DNA of 46,675 bases, from contig CAZOUM010000019.1 of NCBI GenBank assembly GCA_964582985.1, positions 1 to 46,675 of the forward strand, written 5' to 3'. The translations under genes and the position numbers were made by a program. Positions 34,825 through 41,988 of this stretch are shown here, in pieces. Each line of letters starts with the position of its first letter. The first letter of the stretch is position 1. Source of the DNA: CAZQYB01 sp964582985 (GTDB lineage Bacteria; Planctomycetota; Phycisphaerae; Sedimentisphaerales; Anaerobacaceae). Under the pieces are notes generated by a model. It was not told the DNA's origin, did not search any database, and saw nothing but the letters and a program-made list of their open reading frames with translations.

Positions 34825-34852
34825 ATTATATATCCGCGTTGGTTTACATCAA
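34825..34852 (-). promoter_or_regulatory. Sigma-70 promoter of pdxJ-dapA
   Basis: On the minus strand TTGATG (34852-34847), a 16-bp spacer and a perfect TATAAT (34830-34825). It lies 29 bp before the pdxJ start codon. Confidence 0.6.
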
Positions 34853-34929
34853 GCAAATAAGATTGTAAAATATCAGCCGGTAGTCCGGAAACAGTATTAT
34901 AAAACTAAAGACAATATTAGGTTGTAAAA

Positions 34930-35304
34930 ATGCCAAAAACAATAAAAATTACGGCAGGAGATGTTCAGGTCAAAGCTGAATTGAACGACGGTCCGACAGC
35001 AAAATCTATAACCGCCGCGCTTCCAATCGGGGCCAAAGGTCGCCGGTGGGGCGGCGAAATCTATTTCGCAATTCCGGTAACGGCAGACCTTGAACCTGAC
35101 GGTCGGGACATTCTGGAAGAAGGAGAGCTGGGATACTGGCCAAGCGGCAACGCATTCTGTATGTTCTTCGGACCAACACCTGCCTCAGAAGGCGATGAAA
35201 TCCGGGCTGCATCAGCCGTCAATATTATTGGGAAAATGGAAGGCGACTGGTCCGAATTGTGGAATGTGCCCGACGGAGCAGATGTCCTAATCGAGGCGAG
35301 CTGA
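34930..35304 (+). CDS. Cyclophilin-like fold protein (TM1367/DUF369 type)
   Basis: The 124-residue protein ends its core with GYWPSGNAFCMFFGPTPAS and AASAVNIIGKM, the hallmark of the cyclophilin-like fold family (Pfam Cyclophil_like). Known structures adopt a cyclophilin barrel but lack the proline-isomerase residues, and no function is settled. It has no signal peptide, so it is cytoplasmic. It begins a + strand run followed by pgsA and ribBA. A short AGG is the only ribosome-binding signal. Confidence 0.85.
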   Translation: MPKTIKITAGDVQVKAELNDGPTAKSITAALPIGAKGRRWGGEIYFAIPVTADLEPDGRDILEEGELGYWPSGNAFCMFFGPTPASEGDEIRAASAVNIIGKMEGDWSELWNVPDGADVLIEAS

Positions 35305-35370
35305 CAGCAGTTTGCTTTCAGATTGACAATGTTCTAAAAGCAACGTTCTTGCGCCAAGGGTAAATGCGGT

Positions 35371-35994
35371 ATGAAACTGAATTGGGCCAATCAAATCACA
35401 ATTCTTCGGATATTGCTGATAGTGCCGTTTGTCAGTTGTATGCTCAAGATTAATGACGATGCGCTTACCCAGGCTTTGCGCGATGCAGTGCGGTATGTTG
35501 CGTTTGCTATTTTTATGGCTATGGCTATCAGCGACGGCATTGACGGCTATTTGGCTCGCAGGATAAAGCAGACGACCAGACTCGGTGCGTTTCTGGACCC
35601 CCTCGCCGACAAACTGCTTATAACCAGCGCTTGCTTACTTTTGGCCTCACAGCGAGCAGGGGTCAAGGGCTTTCCGCTCCCGCCGACAGTTGTTGTTCTG
35701 GTAATTGGCAAAGACCTGCTCTTGCTAATCGGTTTTATCATTGTTTATTTTATCACTTTCCAAATTCGTATTGCTCCTGCGCTCGTTGGCAAGATTGCGA
35801 CAGCTCTGCAGTTGTCGATGGTGGCGGGGATTCTGGTCGCGCCAGAGATTTCCAGTATTTTCGGCGGCTGGATCTGGTTCTTGAGGGTCCTTTGGTGGTC
35901 GGCGGCCGGAACCGCTATTCTGGCAACTCTTATTTACATTCACAAAGGAAGTCGATACATCGAGGAATACGAGCAAAGCCCTGATGCAAAGTAG
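35371..35994 (+). CDS. pgsA: CDP-diacylglycerol-glycerol-3-phosphate 3-phosphatidyltransferase
   Basis: This membrane enzyme of phospholipid synthesis makes phosphatidylglycerol phosphate. The product has 207 residues and AAGGGT upstream. The CDP-alcohol phosphotransferase signature is complete: DGIDGYLARR, eight further residues to Gly, then FLDPLADK with the two metal-binding Asp. About six hydrophobic helices follow the start MKLNWANQITILRILL, which is typical of PgsA rather than PssA. It is 20 bp before ribBA and likely co-transcribed. Substrate assignment is by similarity, so another CDP-alcohol transferase cannot be fully excluded. Confidence 0.88.
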   Translation: MKLNWANQITILRILLIVPFVSCMLKINDDALTQALRDAVRYVAFAIFMAMAISDGIDGYLARRIKQTTRLGAFLDPLADKLLITSACLLLASQRAGVKGFPLPPTVVVLVIGKDLLLLIGFIIVYFITFQIRIAPALVGKIATALQLSMVAGILVAPEISSIFGGWIWFLRVLWWSAAGTAILATLIYIHKGSRYIEEYEQSPDAK

Positions 35995-36014
35995 AAAAGA
36001 AAGACTACAAAGCA

Positions 36015-37250
36015 ATGCAGTTTAGTGAAATACCGGAAATTTTGGAAGAGCTTCGCCAAGGCAGGTTAATCGTTCTTGTTGATGCTGAAGACCGTGAGAA
36101 CGAAGGAGACCTGGTCTGCGCCGCCGAGAAAGTGACGCCCGAAATTATTAACTTTATGGCCAAGTATGGCCGCGGTCTTATTTGTTTGCCGTTGACGGCC
36201 GAAAGATGTGATTCACTCGCTCTTTATCCGCAGACCACAGAAAATACCGCCCGCTTCGAGACAGCGTTCACGGTCAGTATTGATGCAGCTACCGGCATAA
36301 CCACCGGTATCAGCGCGGCCGACAGGGCCAGGACAATTCAAACAGCGATTGCAGGTGACACCAGGCCCAGCGACCTCGTTCGGCCGGGCCATATATTTCC
36401 GCTGCGCTCGCGTCAAGGCGGAATCTTGGTACGGGCCGGTCAGACCGAAGGAGCTGTTGATTTGATGCGATTGGCGGGGCTAAAGTCTGCGGGCGTCATC
36501 TGTGAGATAATGAATGAGGACGGCTCGATGGCACGCGTGCCGCAGCTATTGAAGTTCTCCGAAAAGCACAATCTCAAAATCGTCTCAATCGCCAAGCTCA
36601 TAGAATATCGTTTGCAGCGAGAGACCCAAATCAAGCGAGTCGAATCTGTGCACTTGCCTACCGACTATGGAGAGTTCAAGCTGATTGGCTATCAGAGTAT
36701 AACTTCGCCTGAGCCGCACCTGGCATTATGCAAAGGCAGTGTCGGCGAGCTTGATGCCAACGGAAAACCTGTCGAACACGATGAGCCGGTGTTGGTAAGA
36801 GTCCATTCGGAGTGTATGACCGGGGATTTGTTTCACTCCCAGCGATGTGAATGCGGCTATCAGTTGGTAACTGCGATGAAGATGATAGAAAAGGCCGGCA
36901 AAGGCGCTTTGATTTATCTCAGACAGGAGGGCAGAGGCATTGGCCTGACGAACAAGCTCCGCGCCTATAAGCTTCAGGAGCAGGGGCTTGATACGGTTGA
37001 AGCGAATTTGAAGCTCGGCTTTATGGCCGACAAAAGAGACTATGGAATTGGCGCTCAAATCTGTCGCGATTTGGGTCTAAATAAAATTCGTATACTTACC
37101 AACAACCCCAAGAAGATAAGCCGCCTTGAAGTCTATGGAGTTAAGATTGTGGAGCAGATACCGCTAAGGGCCGAGCCGACCGAGCACAATGTCGATTATT
37201 TGCGAACCAAAAAATACCGTCTTGGTCATATGTTCGACGAGGATTTATGA
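36015..37250 (+). CDS. ribBA: Bifunctional riboflavin synthesis enzyme RibBA
   Basis: The product has 411 residues and joins two riboflavin-pathway enzymes. Residues about 1-200 are 3,4-dihydroxy-2-butanone 4-phosphate synthase (EDRENEGDLVCAAE). Residues about 205-411 are GTP cyclohydrolase II. This second domain has zinc-site Cys residues in ECMTGDLFHSQRCECG and the catalytic GRGIGLTNKLRAY. In the first domain the motif usually reading GHTEA is GQTEG (Gln143), so the customary metal-binding His is replaced. I recall this Gln variant in other annotated RibBA proteins, so it may not mean loss of function. Cytoplasmic. Confidence 0.94.
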   Translation: MQFSEIPEILEELRQGRLIVLVDAEDRENEGDLVCAAEKVTPEIINFMAKYGRGLICLPLTAERCDSLALYPQTTENTARFETAFTVSIDAATGITTGISAADRARTIQTAIAGDTRPSDLVRPGHIFPLRSRQGGILVRAGQTEGAVDLMRLAGLKSAGVICEIMNEDGSMARVPQLLKFSEKHNLKIVSIAKLIEYRLQRETQIKRVESVHLPTDYGEFKLIGYQSITSPEPHLALCKGSVGELDANGKPVEHDEPVLVRVHSECMTGDLFHSQRCECGYQLVTAMKMIEKAGKGALIYLRQEGRGIGLTNKLRAYKLQEQGLDTVEANLKLGFMADKRDYGIGAQICRDLGLNKIRILTNNPKKISRLEVYGVKIVEQIPLRAEPTEHNVDYLRTKKYRLGHMFDEDL

Positions 37251-37264
37251 TTGTATCGGCACGC

Positions 37265-37868
37265 CAAACCGATAGGTTCCTTTCTGATATTGGAAAGGAT
37301 AAATCAGGAATCAGAATGAAGCTGTTTAGTGTAATCGCCAGAGCAGTTTTCTTGGCACTGCTTGTAGTTGTGGCGGGTTGTGAGCCGGCGCCGCCGACGC
37401 CTCCCATACCGCCGGTCGTGGATGGCACCGTCCCTGATAAGCTTTCTATCTACACTCGTTATGTGCCTGCCAAAGTCAATATTATCCCACTAACGGAATT
37501 TGTCAGCGTCGGCGGGGCCCAAAATGCGTCGAAAATAAAGGTCTATGTTAGTTTGCTTGACTCATTCGGCTGCCAGATGAAAGGTCCGGGGAAATTCCGT
37601 TTCGAGCTATACAATCACGTTCAGCGCTCCGCCAAGCCAAAGGGCAGGAGAATTACTATCTGGCCGGATATCGATTTGACCGGCCCTGTTGAAAACAATA
37701 ATTACTGGCGAGATTATTTCAGGGCTTACGAATTCACTTTGGATTTCGGCCCGAAGGAAAACCACAGCTACGTACTTGAGGCAACCTGCTTTTGTCCCAA
37801 CGGCAGGCGCCTCTCAGCCGATTTCCTCCTCAAGTATACAAACCGATAGGTTCCTTATCTGTATTGGA
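37265..37868 (+). repeat. Direct repeat pair flanking the lipoprotein gene
   Basis: Copy one (37265-37294) and copy two (37839-37868) share an exact CAAACCGATAGGTTCCTT, then a nearly matching TCTG(A)TATTGGA. The spacing is 574 bp. The second copy contains the gene's stop codon (TAG at 37847-37849). This suggests duplication or insertion of the segment by recombination. Confidence 0.6.
37316..37849 (+). CDS. Lipoprotein of unknown function
   Basis: The product is 177 residues from the ATG at 37316, with AGGA 7 bp upstream; a longer frame to 37247 overlaps ribBA and delays the signal peptide. The signal ends in a clear lipobox (VVAGC), so the mature N-terminal Cys is lipidated. It is followed by a proline-rich stretch (PAPPTPPIPP) and then a beta-rich domain (VKVYVSLLDSFG-like strands, FRFELYNHVQRSA). 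I do not recognise the fold. The gene lies between two copies of a direct repeat (37265 and 37839), and its stop codon is inside the second copy. Confidence 0.75.
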   Translation: MKLFSVIARAVFLALLVVVAGCEPAPPTPPIPPVVDGTVPDKLSIYTRYVPAKVNIIPLTEFVSVGGAQNASKIKVYVSLLDSFGCQMKGPGKFRFELYNHVQRSAKPKGRRITIWPDIDLTGPVENNNYWRDYFRAYEFTLDFGPKENHSYVLEATCFCPNGRRLSADFLLKYTNR

Positions 37869-38111
37869 AGTGACCTTTCTGTCGGATGCGTTGGTTTTGA
37901 GCAAATTGGGCCTCAAGTCTGCTATTCGTTGTCGAACTGAAACTGAGCTTTATTGCTTGCTTTTCAAGATACGACGGGGTATAATATAATATTAATAAGC
38001 ACACCCTAAAACGCTTTGTTGCTAATGCTGTAAGTTAGCATAAACCTGTTTATTGTTTTTGTAACTGTCTACAAGGACAGCACTTATAGATTTTGAAGGA
38101 GGAGCCTTCTA
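37850..38111. other. Intergenic region and leader of the large secreted protein
   Basis: It contains a strong promoter (37957-37985) and a leader of about 115 nt. In the leader is a short dyad GCTAA/TTAGC (near 38020). No gene is seen. Confidence 0.4.
37957..37985 (+). promoter_or_regulatory. Sigma-70 promoter of the large secreted protein
   Basis: TTGCTT (37957-37962), exactly 17 bp, and a perfect TATAAT (37980-37985). The next secreted gene has the same architecture at 41899-41927. Confidence 0.7.
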
Positions 38112-41100
38112 ATGTGCCGAAAACCGATTCTCTTGCTCATTATCCTGTTGCTGGCCTTGGTTAACTTTGCTTCGGCCTATGTTGTTCCCCCCGGTGAAAC
38201 CCATAATTGGTACAGCAGGACGCGAATTCCGGATGGCTACATGGAGGTTTACGGCACTGCCCACTTTTACGCCAGAGTGGATTTTGACGCCGGCGACACG
38301 CTCATCGTGTACGATGGAGGCGAAGTCTATACGCACGACACCTCCAAGTTCCCGGATAACTCCGGCGCGCAGAATGTGCTCGCGTTTATCTACGGCGGCG
38401 GTCTCTGGGATGCGAACGACATCGAAAACCGCGCGTATGACCGCGGCGACCATATTGGTCTTTACGACTGCGGCACGCTCATTGTCCGCACTGGTTACAA
38501 TACCGGCGACCGCGAGTACGACCCCCTGAAGTGGGTACAGGATAACACCTTGCGCTGCGAAGAATATGGCGGTGAGTTCGAGTTTAACGACCTTGGTGGC
38601 GGCCAGGTCGAGATTCACTGTGTTGTGTCGCCGATGGTGAAGTTTGACTCACCGGATTCGAATGGTCCTGAAAGTGAAAGTCCGGTTAATCTCAGCGTCA
38701 ATTTATCCAAACCTGTAGAGGAAACGGTCACAGTATACTACGAAGTGACCGGCGGCACGGCTGACGGCAATGGTGTCGACTATAATCTGCCGCCCGGAAC
38801 GTTAACCTTTGACCCCTGCGATGCAAGCGAAACAATCACCATCATTATCGTGAACGATGGTAACGACGAGCAGGACGAGACCATTGAGATTACGTTGACA
38901 GGTGTATCTGACGGCAATGTGATACTGGGACAGATAACGCAGCACACCTACACGATTATCGACCCGAGACCAAACGTTCAGTTCGATAGTCCTACCAGCA
39001 ATGGCCTGGAGGATACCTCACCCGCAACTGTCCCCGTCAGCCTATCACACTCCTGGAACCAGACAGTGACGGTCGAGTATGAAGTAATTGGCGGCACAGC
39101 CACTGGAGAGGGTATTGATTATAATTTGCCTGCCGGCACCCTGACCTTTGACCCTTGCCAGATAACCAGGAATATCAGCATACCTATTATAAACGACCCC
39201 TGTGAAGAAGGACCGGAGACAATCCAATTGCTGCTCTCGCAGCCTAACAACGCAAAGCTGGGAGCTACTACCCAACATACCTTCACGATTGAAGATGACG
39301 AATTATCGTCAACATATACTAACTCGCTCGGGATGGAATTCAATTTGATTATGCCGGGCACATTTCAAATGGGAAGCGATGATGGCGAATGGGATGAGAG
39401 ACCCGTTCACAACGTCACGGTCAGCCAGTACTTCTACATCCAAAACGAAGAAGTTACGGCAGCCCAATATCAGCTTTTTGATCCAAGCTACACAGGCTCT
39501 GGCTATGCCACGGGCATTGGCTGGCACGATGCCAATGCTTTTGCTGAATGGCTAAGTCAACTGGAGGGCAAATCATACCACCTGCCTACCGAAGCGGAGT
39601 GGGAATATGCCTGTCGAGCAGGTACTACCACACCTTACTCATCCGGCGGCAGTCCGCCGCCACCTGATACTCCGAATCCCTGGGGCGTGAAGAATATGCA
39701 CAATATGCCCGGAGAATGGGTCTGGGACTGGCATGGGGAATACTCCTACGAGGACCAAACCGACCCTGTTGGGCCTGAGCAAGGTTTCGCTCGCATAGTT
39801 CGCGGGGGTTGGCTACAGGAGGATGACGACCGGGACCATCCCGAGGAATACTTCCTGCGTTCGTCCAATCGGGCCGGCATAGCGCCCGGATTTGCAGGTG
39901 GTCAGCACAACATTGGCTTTCGTCTTGTCTTGGCCGAGATGCCGAACACCCCTCCTGAGCCTTACCAGCCGCCATTTACCCGTCAGTGTATTAAACAGGC
40001 TGCCGGCTACGTGTGGCAAGGTCCTGACCCCTGCGTGCCGTATTTCAATCAGCGCCCAATGCTGCCGATTCCACATGAGGACGTTTCAAGGCAAGCGATA
40101 GACGCTGCGGGTCTGCATCCATCGTTTAGAGGACACAATCACAGCCCGGGATTGGAGGTTTGCCCAAATGGCGATATCTTGATGATAATCTACACATCTT
40201 ACAGTGAGTATGAAGAGGGCGTGTCGCTGATGGGTGCGCGCTTGCGTTTCGGCTCTCTTCAATGGGATATGCCGACACCGATGTTTGACTTCCCCGGAAC
40301 CAACGACCACGCCCCCATGCTCTGGAACGATGCCAACACGCTGCACTTTTTCTGGGGATGTCCCCACTTGCCCGGAGCAGACCGATATCCCTTCCAGTGG
40401 ACTTCATCAACCGACAGCGGTGCAACCTGGTCCGAGGTTAATTTTCCTGACTTTGTAGGCTCAATCGGCTCGCACTCCAGGCAGCCGATTAACACTGCCC
40501 TTCGTGACGGCAGTACTATGTATGTCTCAAGTGATGGAAGCGGCGGCGAGTCCGTGTTGTGGAAGAGCGATAATAACGGACAGACCTGGTACGACCCCGG
40601 CGGACGCACTTACGGCCGACACACAACTTTCGTATTTTTAAATAACGGTGACATCCTCGGTATGGGCGGAAAGAACACCGACTATAACGGCACCAAGTAT
40701 ATGCCGAAATCCATTTCCGACGATGGGGCAGTGTCCTGGACAGAGAGCGGCACACCTTTCTCTTATTTGGGTAGTAATCAGCGGCCGTGCATCATTCGGC
40801 TGGCCAGCGGAAACCTGTTCTTTTGCAGCGATTTCCAGCGCGGCTTCAATCCCAGCTGCGACCAGCCGGCCGGCATAACTGAATACGGCGCTTTGGTCGC
40901 ACTTTCTCTCGATGACGGCCAGACTTGGCCCTACATTAAAAAGATTCCCACCGCTTTGCCCCACGAGTGCTTGTGCTGGGCCTGTGGTAATGTGGGAACT
41001 CTCGGCTACTCAGCGGCGCGTCAGGCACCCAATGGGATTATTCACGTCATCAGCACTATGAATCATCCCTGTCAGCATTTCGAGTTTAATGAGGCTTGGA

Positions 41101-41753
41101 TAATCGACGCTAATGCAGATGCCAATCTTCCGCCCGACCCGTGTGAAACCGGAACAGTGAATTATTATCAGGAAAATTATGGTGTCGGAGCAACCAAGGT
41201 AACCTGGAGGGCCAAGACCTGCCCGGATGGCCGATACCTGCTGCACGGCACCGAGACCTGGTACTATGAAGATGGCCAAAAGCAATTTGAAGTCACCTAC
41301 TACAATGGCCGCAAAGTCGGCGCCGAGAACTATTGGGGCTCCGATGGCGCAAGGCAATGGAGTTGGGACCACAACGAACCCGAGAACAAAAGTGTTTGGA
41401 CACAGTATTGGCCTAATCGTCTCAAACGCGTCCAGTCAACTTGGCGCTACGGCGGCAAGGTGGCCCACGGCGATGCTTACCATTGGGACCGTTGTGGTGT
41501 GCCGACCGATGACTACAACTTTGCCTATGGTGGGCTTGCAGGTCCGGCACTGGTACCGCCAGCCTCCCAAAACGCTGACCTCAGCGGAAACGGTGTTGTT
41601 GACTGGAACGACCTCGAACTTTTTGTTCAGCAGTGGCTCTATACCTGCAGCATTGGCGACTGGTGTGCCGGCCGCGATTTGGACCAGGACCTCCAAGTCA
41701 ATGGTCGCGATTTTGCTGTACTTGCTCTGCAGTGGCTCGTGACTTGCCCATAG
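38112..41753 (+). CDS. Large secreted multidomain protein: Calx-beta, FGE-like, Asp-box propeller, MORN-like, dockerin
   Basis: A 1213-residue exported protein with a signal peptide (about 1-23); AAGGAGGAG is upstream. Two Calx-beta repeats occupy about 177-285 and 287-400 (each beginning VKFDSP or VQFDSP). About 404-610 is a formylglycine-enzyme-like (SUMF1) domain (FQMGSDDGEWDERPVHNVTV, LPTEAEWEYACRAG), but the catalytic Cys pair after RGG is absent, so it is a binding fold, not a maturase. About 650-995 is a sialidase-type propeller with Asp-boxes STDSGATW, SDNNGQTW and SLDDGQTW. About 1037-1123 resembles MORN/YwqK repeats (GTETWYYEDGQKQFEV). The end, about 1155-1213, is a two-loop dockerin-like module (DLSGNGVVDWNDL, DLDQDLQVNGRDFAVLALQW). 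Probably attached to the cell surface or a glycan complex. Confidence 0.85.
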   Translation: MCRKPILLLIILLLALVNFASAYVVPPGETHNWYSRTRIPDGYMEVYGTAHFYARVDFDAGDTLIVYDGGEVYTHDTSKFPDNSGAQNVLAFIYGGGLWDANDIENRAYDRGDHIGLYDCGTLIVRTGYNTGDREYDPLKWVQDNTLRCEEYGGEFEFNDLGGGQVEIHCVVSPMVKFDSPDSNGPESESPVNLSVNLSKPVEETVTVYYEVTGGTADGNGVDYNLPPGTLTFDPCDASETITIIIVNDGNDEQDETIEITLTGVSDGNVILGQITQHTYTIIDPRPNVQFDSPTSNGLEDTSPATVPVSLSHSWNQTVTVEYEVIGGTATGEGIDYNLPAGTLTFDPCQITRNISIPIINDPCEEGPETIQLLLSQPNNAKLGATTQHTFTIEDDELSSTYTNSLGMEFNLIMPGTFQMGSDDGEWDERPVHNVTVSQYFYIQNEEVTAAQYQLFDPSYTGSGYATGIGWHDANAFAEWLSQLEGKSYHLPTEAEWEYACRAGTTTPYSSGGSPPPPDTPNPWGVKNMHNMPGEWVWDWHGEYSYEDQTDPVGPEQGFARIVRGGWLQEDDDRDHPEEYFLRSSNRAGIAPGFAGGQHNIGFRLVLAEMPNTPPEPYQPPFTRQCIKQAAGYVWQGPDPCVPYFNQRPMLPIPHEDVSRQAIDAAGLHPSFRGHNHSPGLEVCPNGDILMIIYTSYSEYEEGVSLMGARLRFGSLQWDMPTPMFDFPGTNDHAPMLWNDANTLHFFWGCPHLPGADRYPFQWTSSTDSGATWSEVNFPDFVGSIGSHSRQPINTALRDGSTMYVSSDGSGGESVLWKSDNNGQTWYDPGGRTYGRHTTFVFLNNGDILGMGGKNTDYNGTKYMPKSISDDGAVSWTESGTPFSYLGSNQRPCIIRLASGNLFFCSDFQRGFNPSCDQPAGITEYGALVALSLDDGQTWPYIKKIPTALPHECLCWACGNVGTLGYSAARQAPNGIIHVISTMNHPCQHFEFNEAWIIDANADANLPPDPCETGTVNYYQENYGVGATKVTWRAKTCPDGRYLLHGTETWYYEDGQKQFEVTYYNGRKVGAENYWGSDGARQWSWDHNEPENKSVWTQYWPNRLKRVQSTWRYGGKVAHGDAYHWDRCGVPTDDYNFAYGGLAGPALVPPASQNADLSGNGVVDWNDLELFVQQWLYTCSIGDWCAGRDLDQDLQVNGRDFAVLALQWLVTCP

Positions 41754-41770
41754 AAAAACCTGGGTTTTTT
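41754..41770 (+). terminator. Intrinsic terminator after the large secreted protein
   Basis: AAAAAC/GTTTTT hairpin with a CTGG loop starting at the stop codon, ending in a T run. The stem is short, so confidence is moderate. Confidence 0.5.
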
Positions 41771-41898
41771 CCGCTGGCGGAGCACGATTTGCCTATCAAG
41801 AAGAAATTTGTGTATCCTTCTGCCTATTGTCTTCGGCGGGTTTGATTTTTTCGTATTTCTCGATAGAAGCAAGCGGGATGATCTTCAGGCAAAAAAGC

Positions 41899-41927
41899 TT
41901 GCTCTATGAGACAGAAACATATATAAT
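41899..41927 (+). promoter_or_regulatory. Sigma-70 promoter of the second secreted dockerin protein
   Basis: TTGCTC (41899-41904), exactly 17 bp, and a perfect TATAAT (41922-41927). The leader to the ATG is about 55 nt. Confidence 0.7.
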
Positions 41928-41988
41928 AGACTATCTAAATAAAAACGCACAACCGAATTGCACTTATTTTCTCTGAAGGAGGAGTATT

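Noticed and set aside
39320..39945. FGE-like domain as the maturase for the two sulfatases
   Set aside because: The catalytic Cys pair is missing and the domain is part of an exported protein, while bacterial FGE acts on unfolded sulfatase in the cytoplasm.
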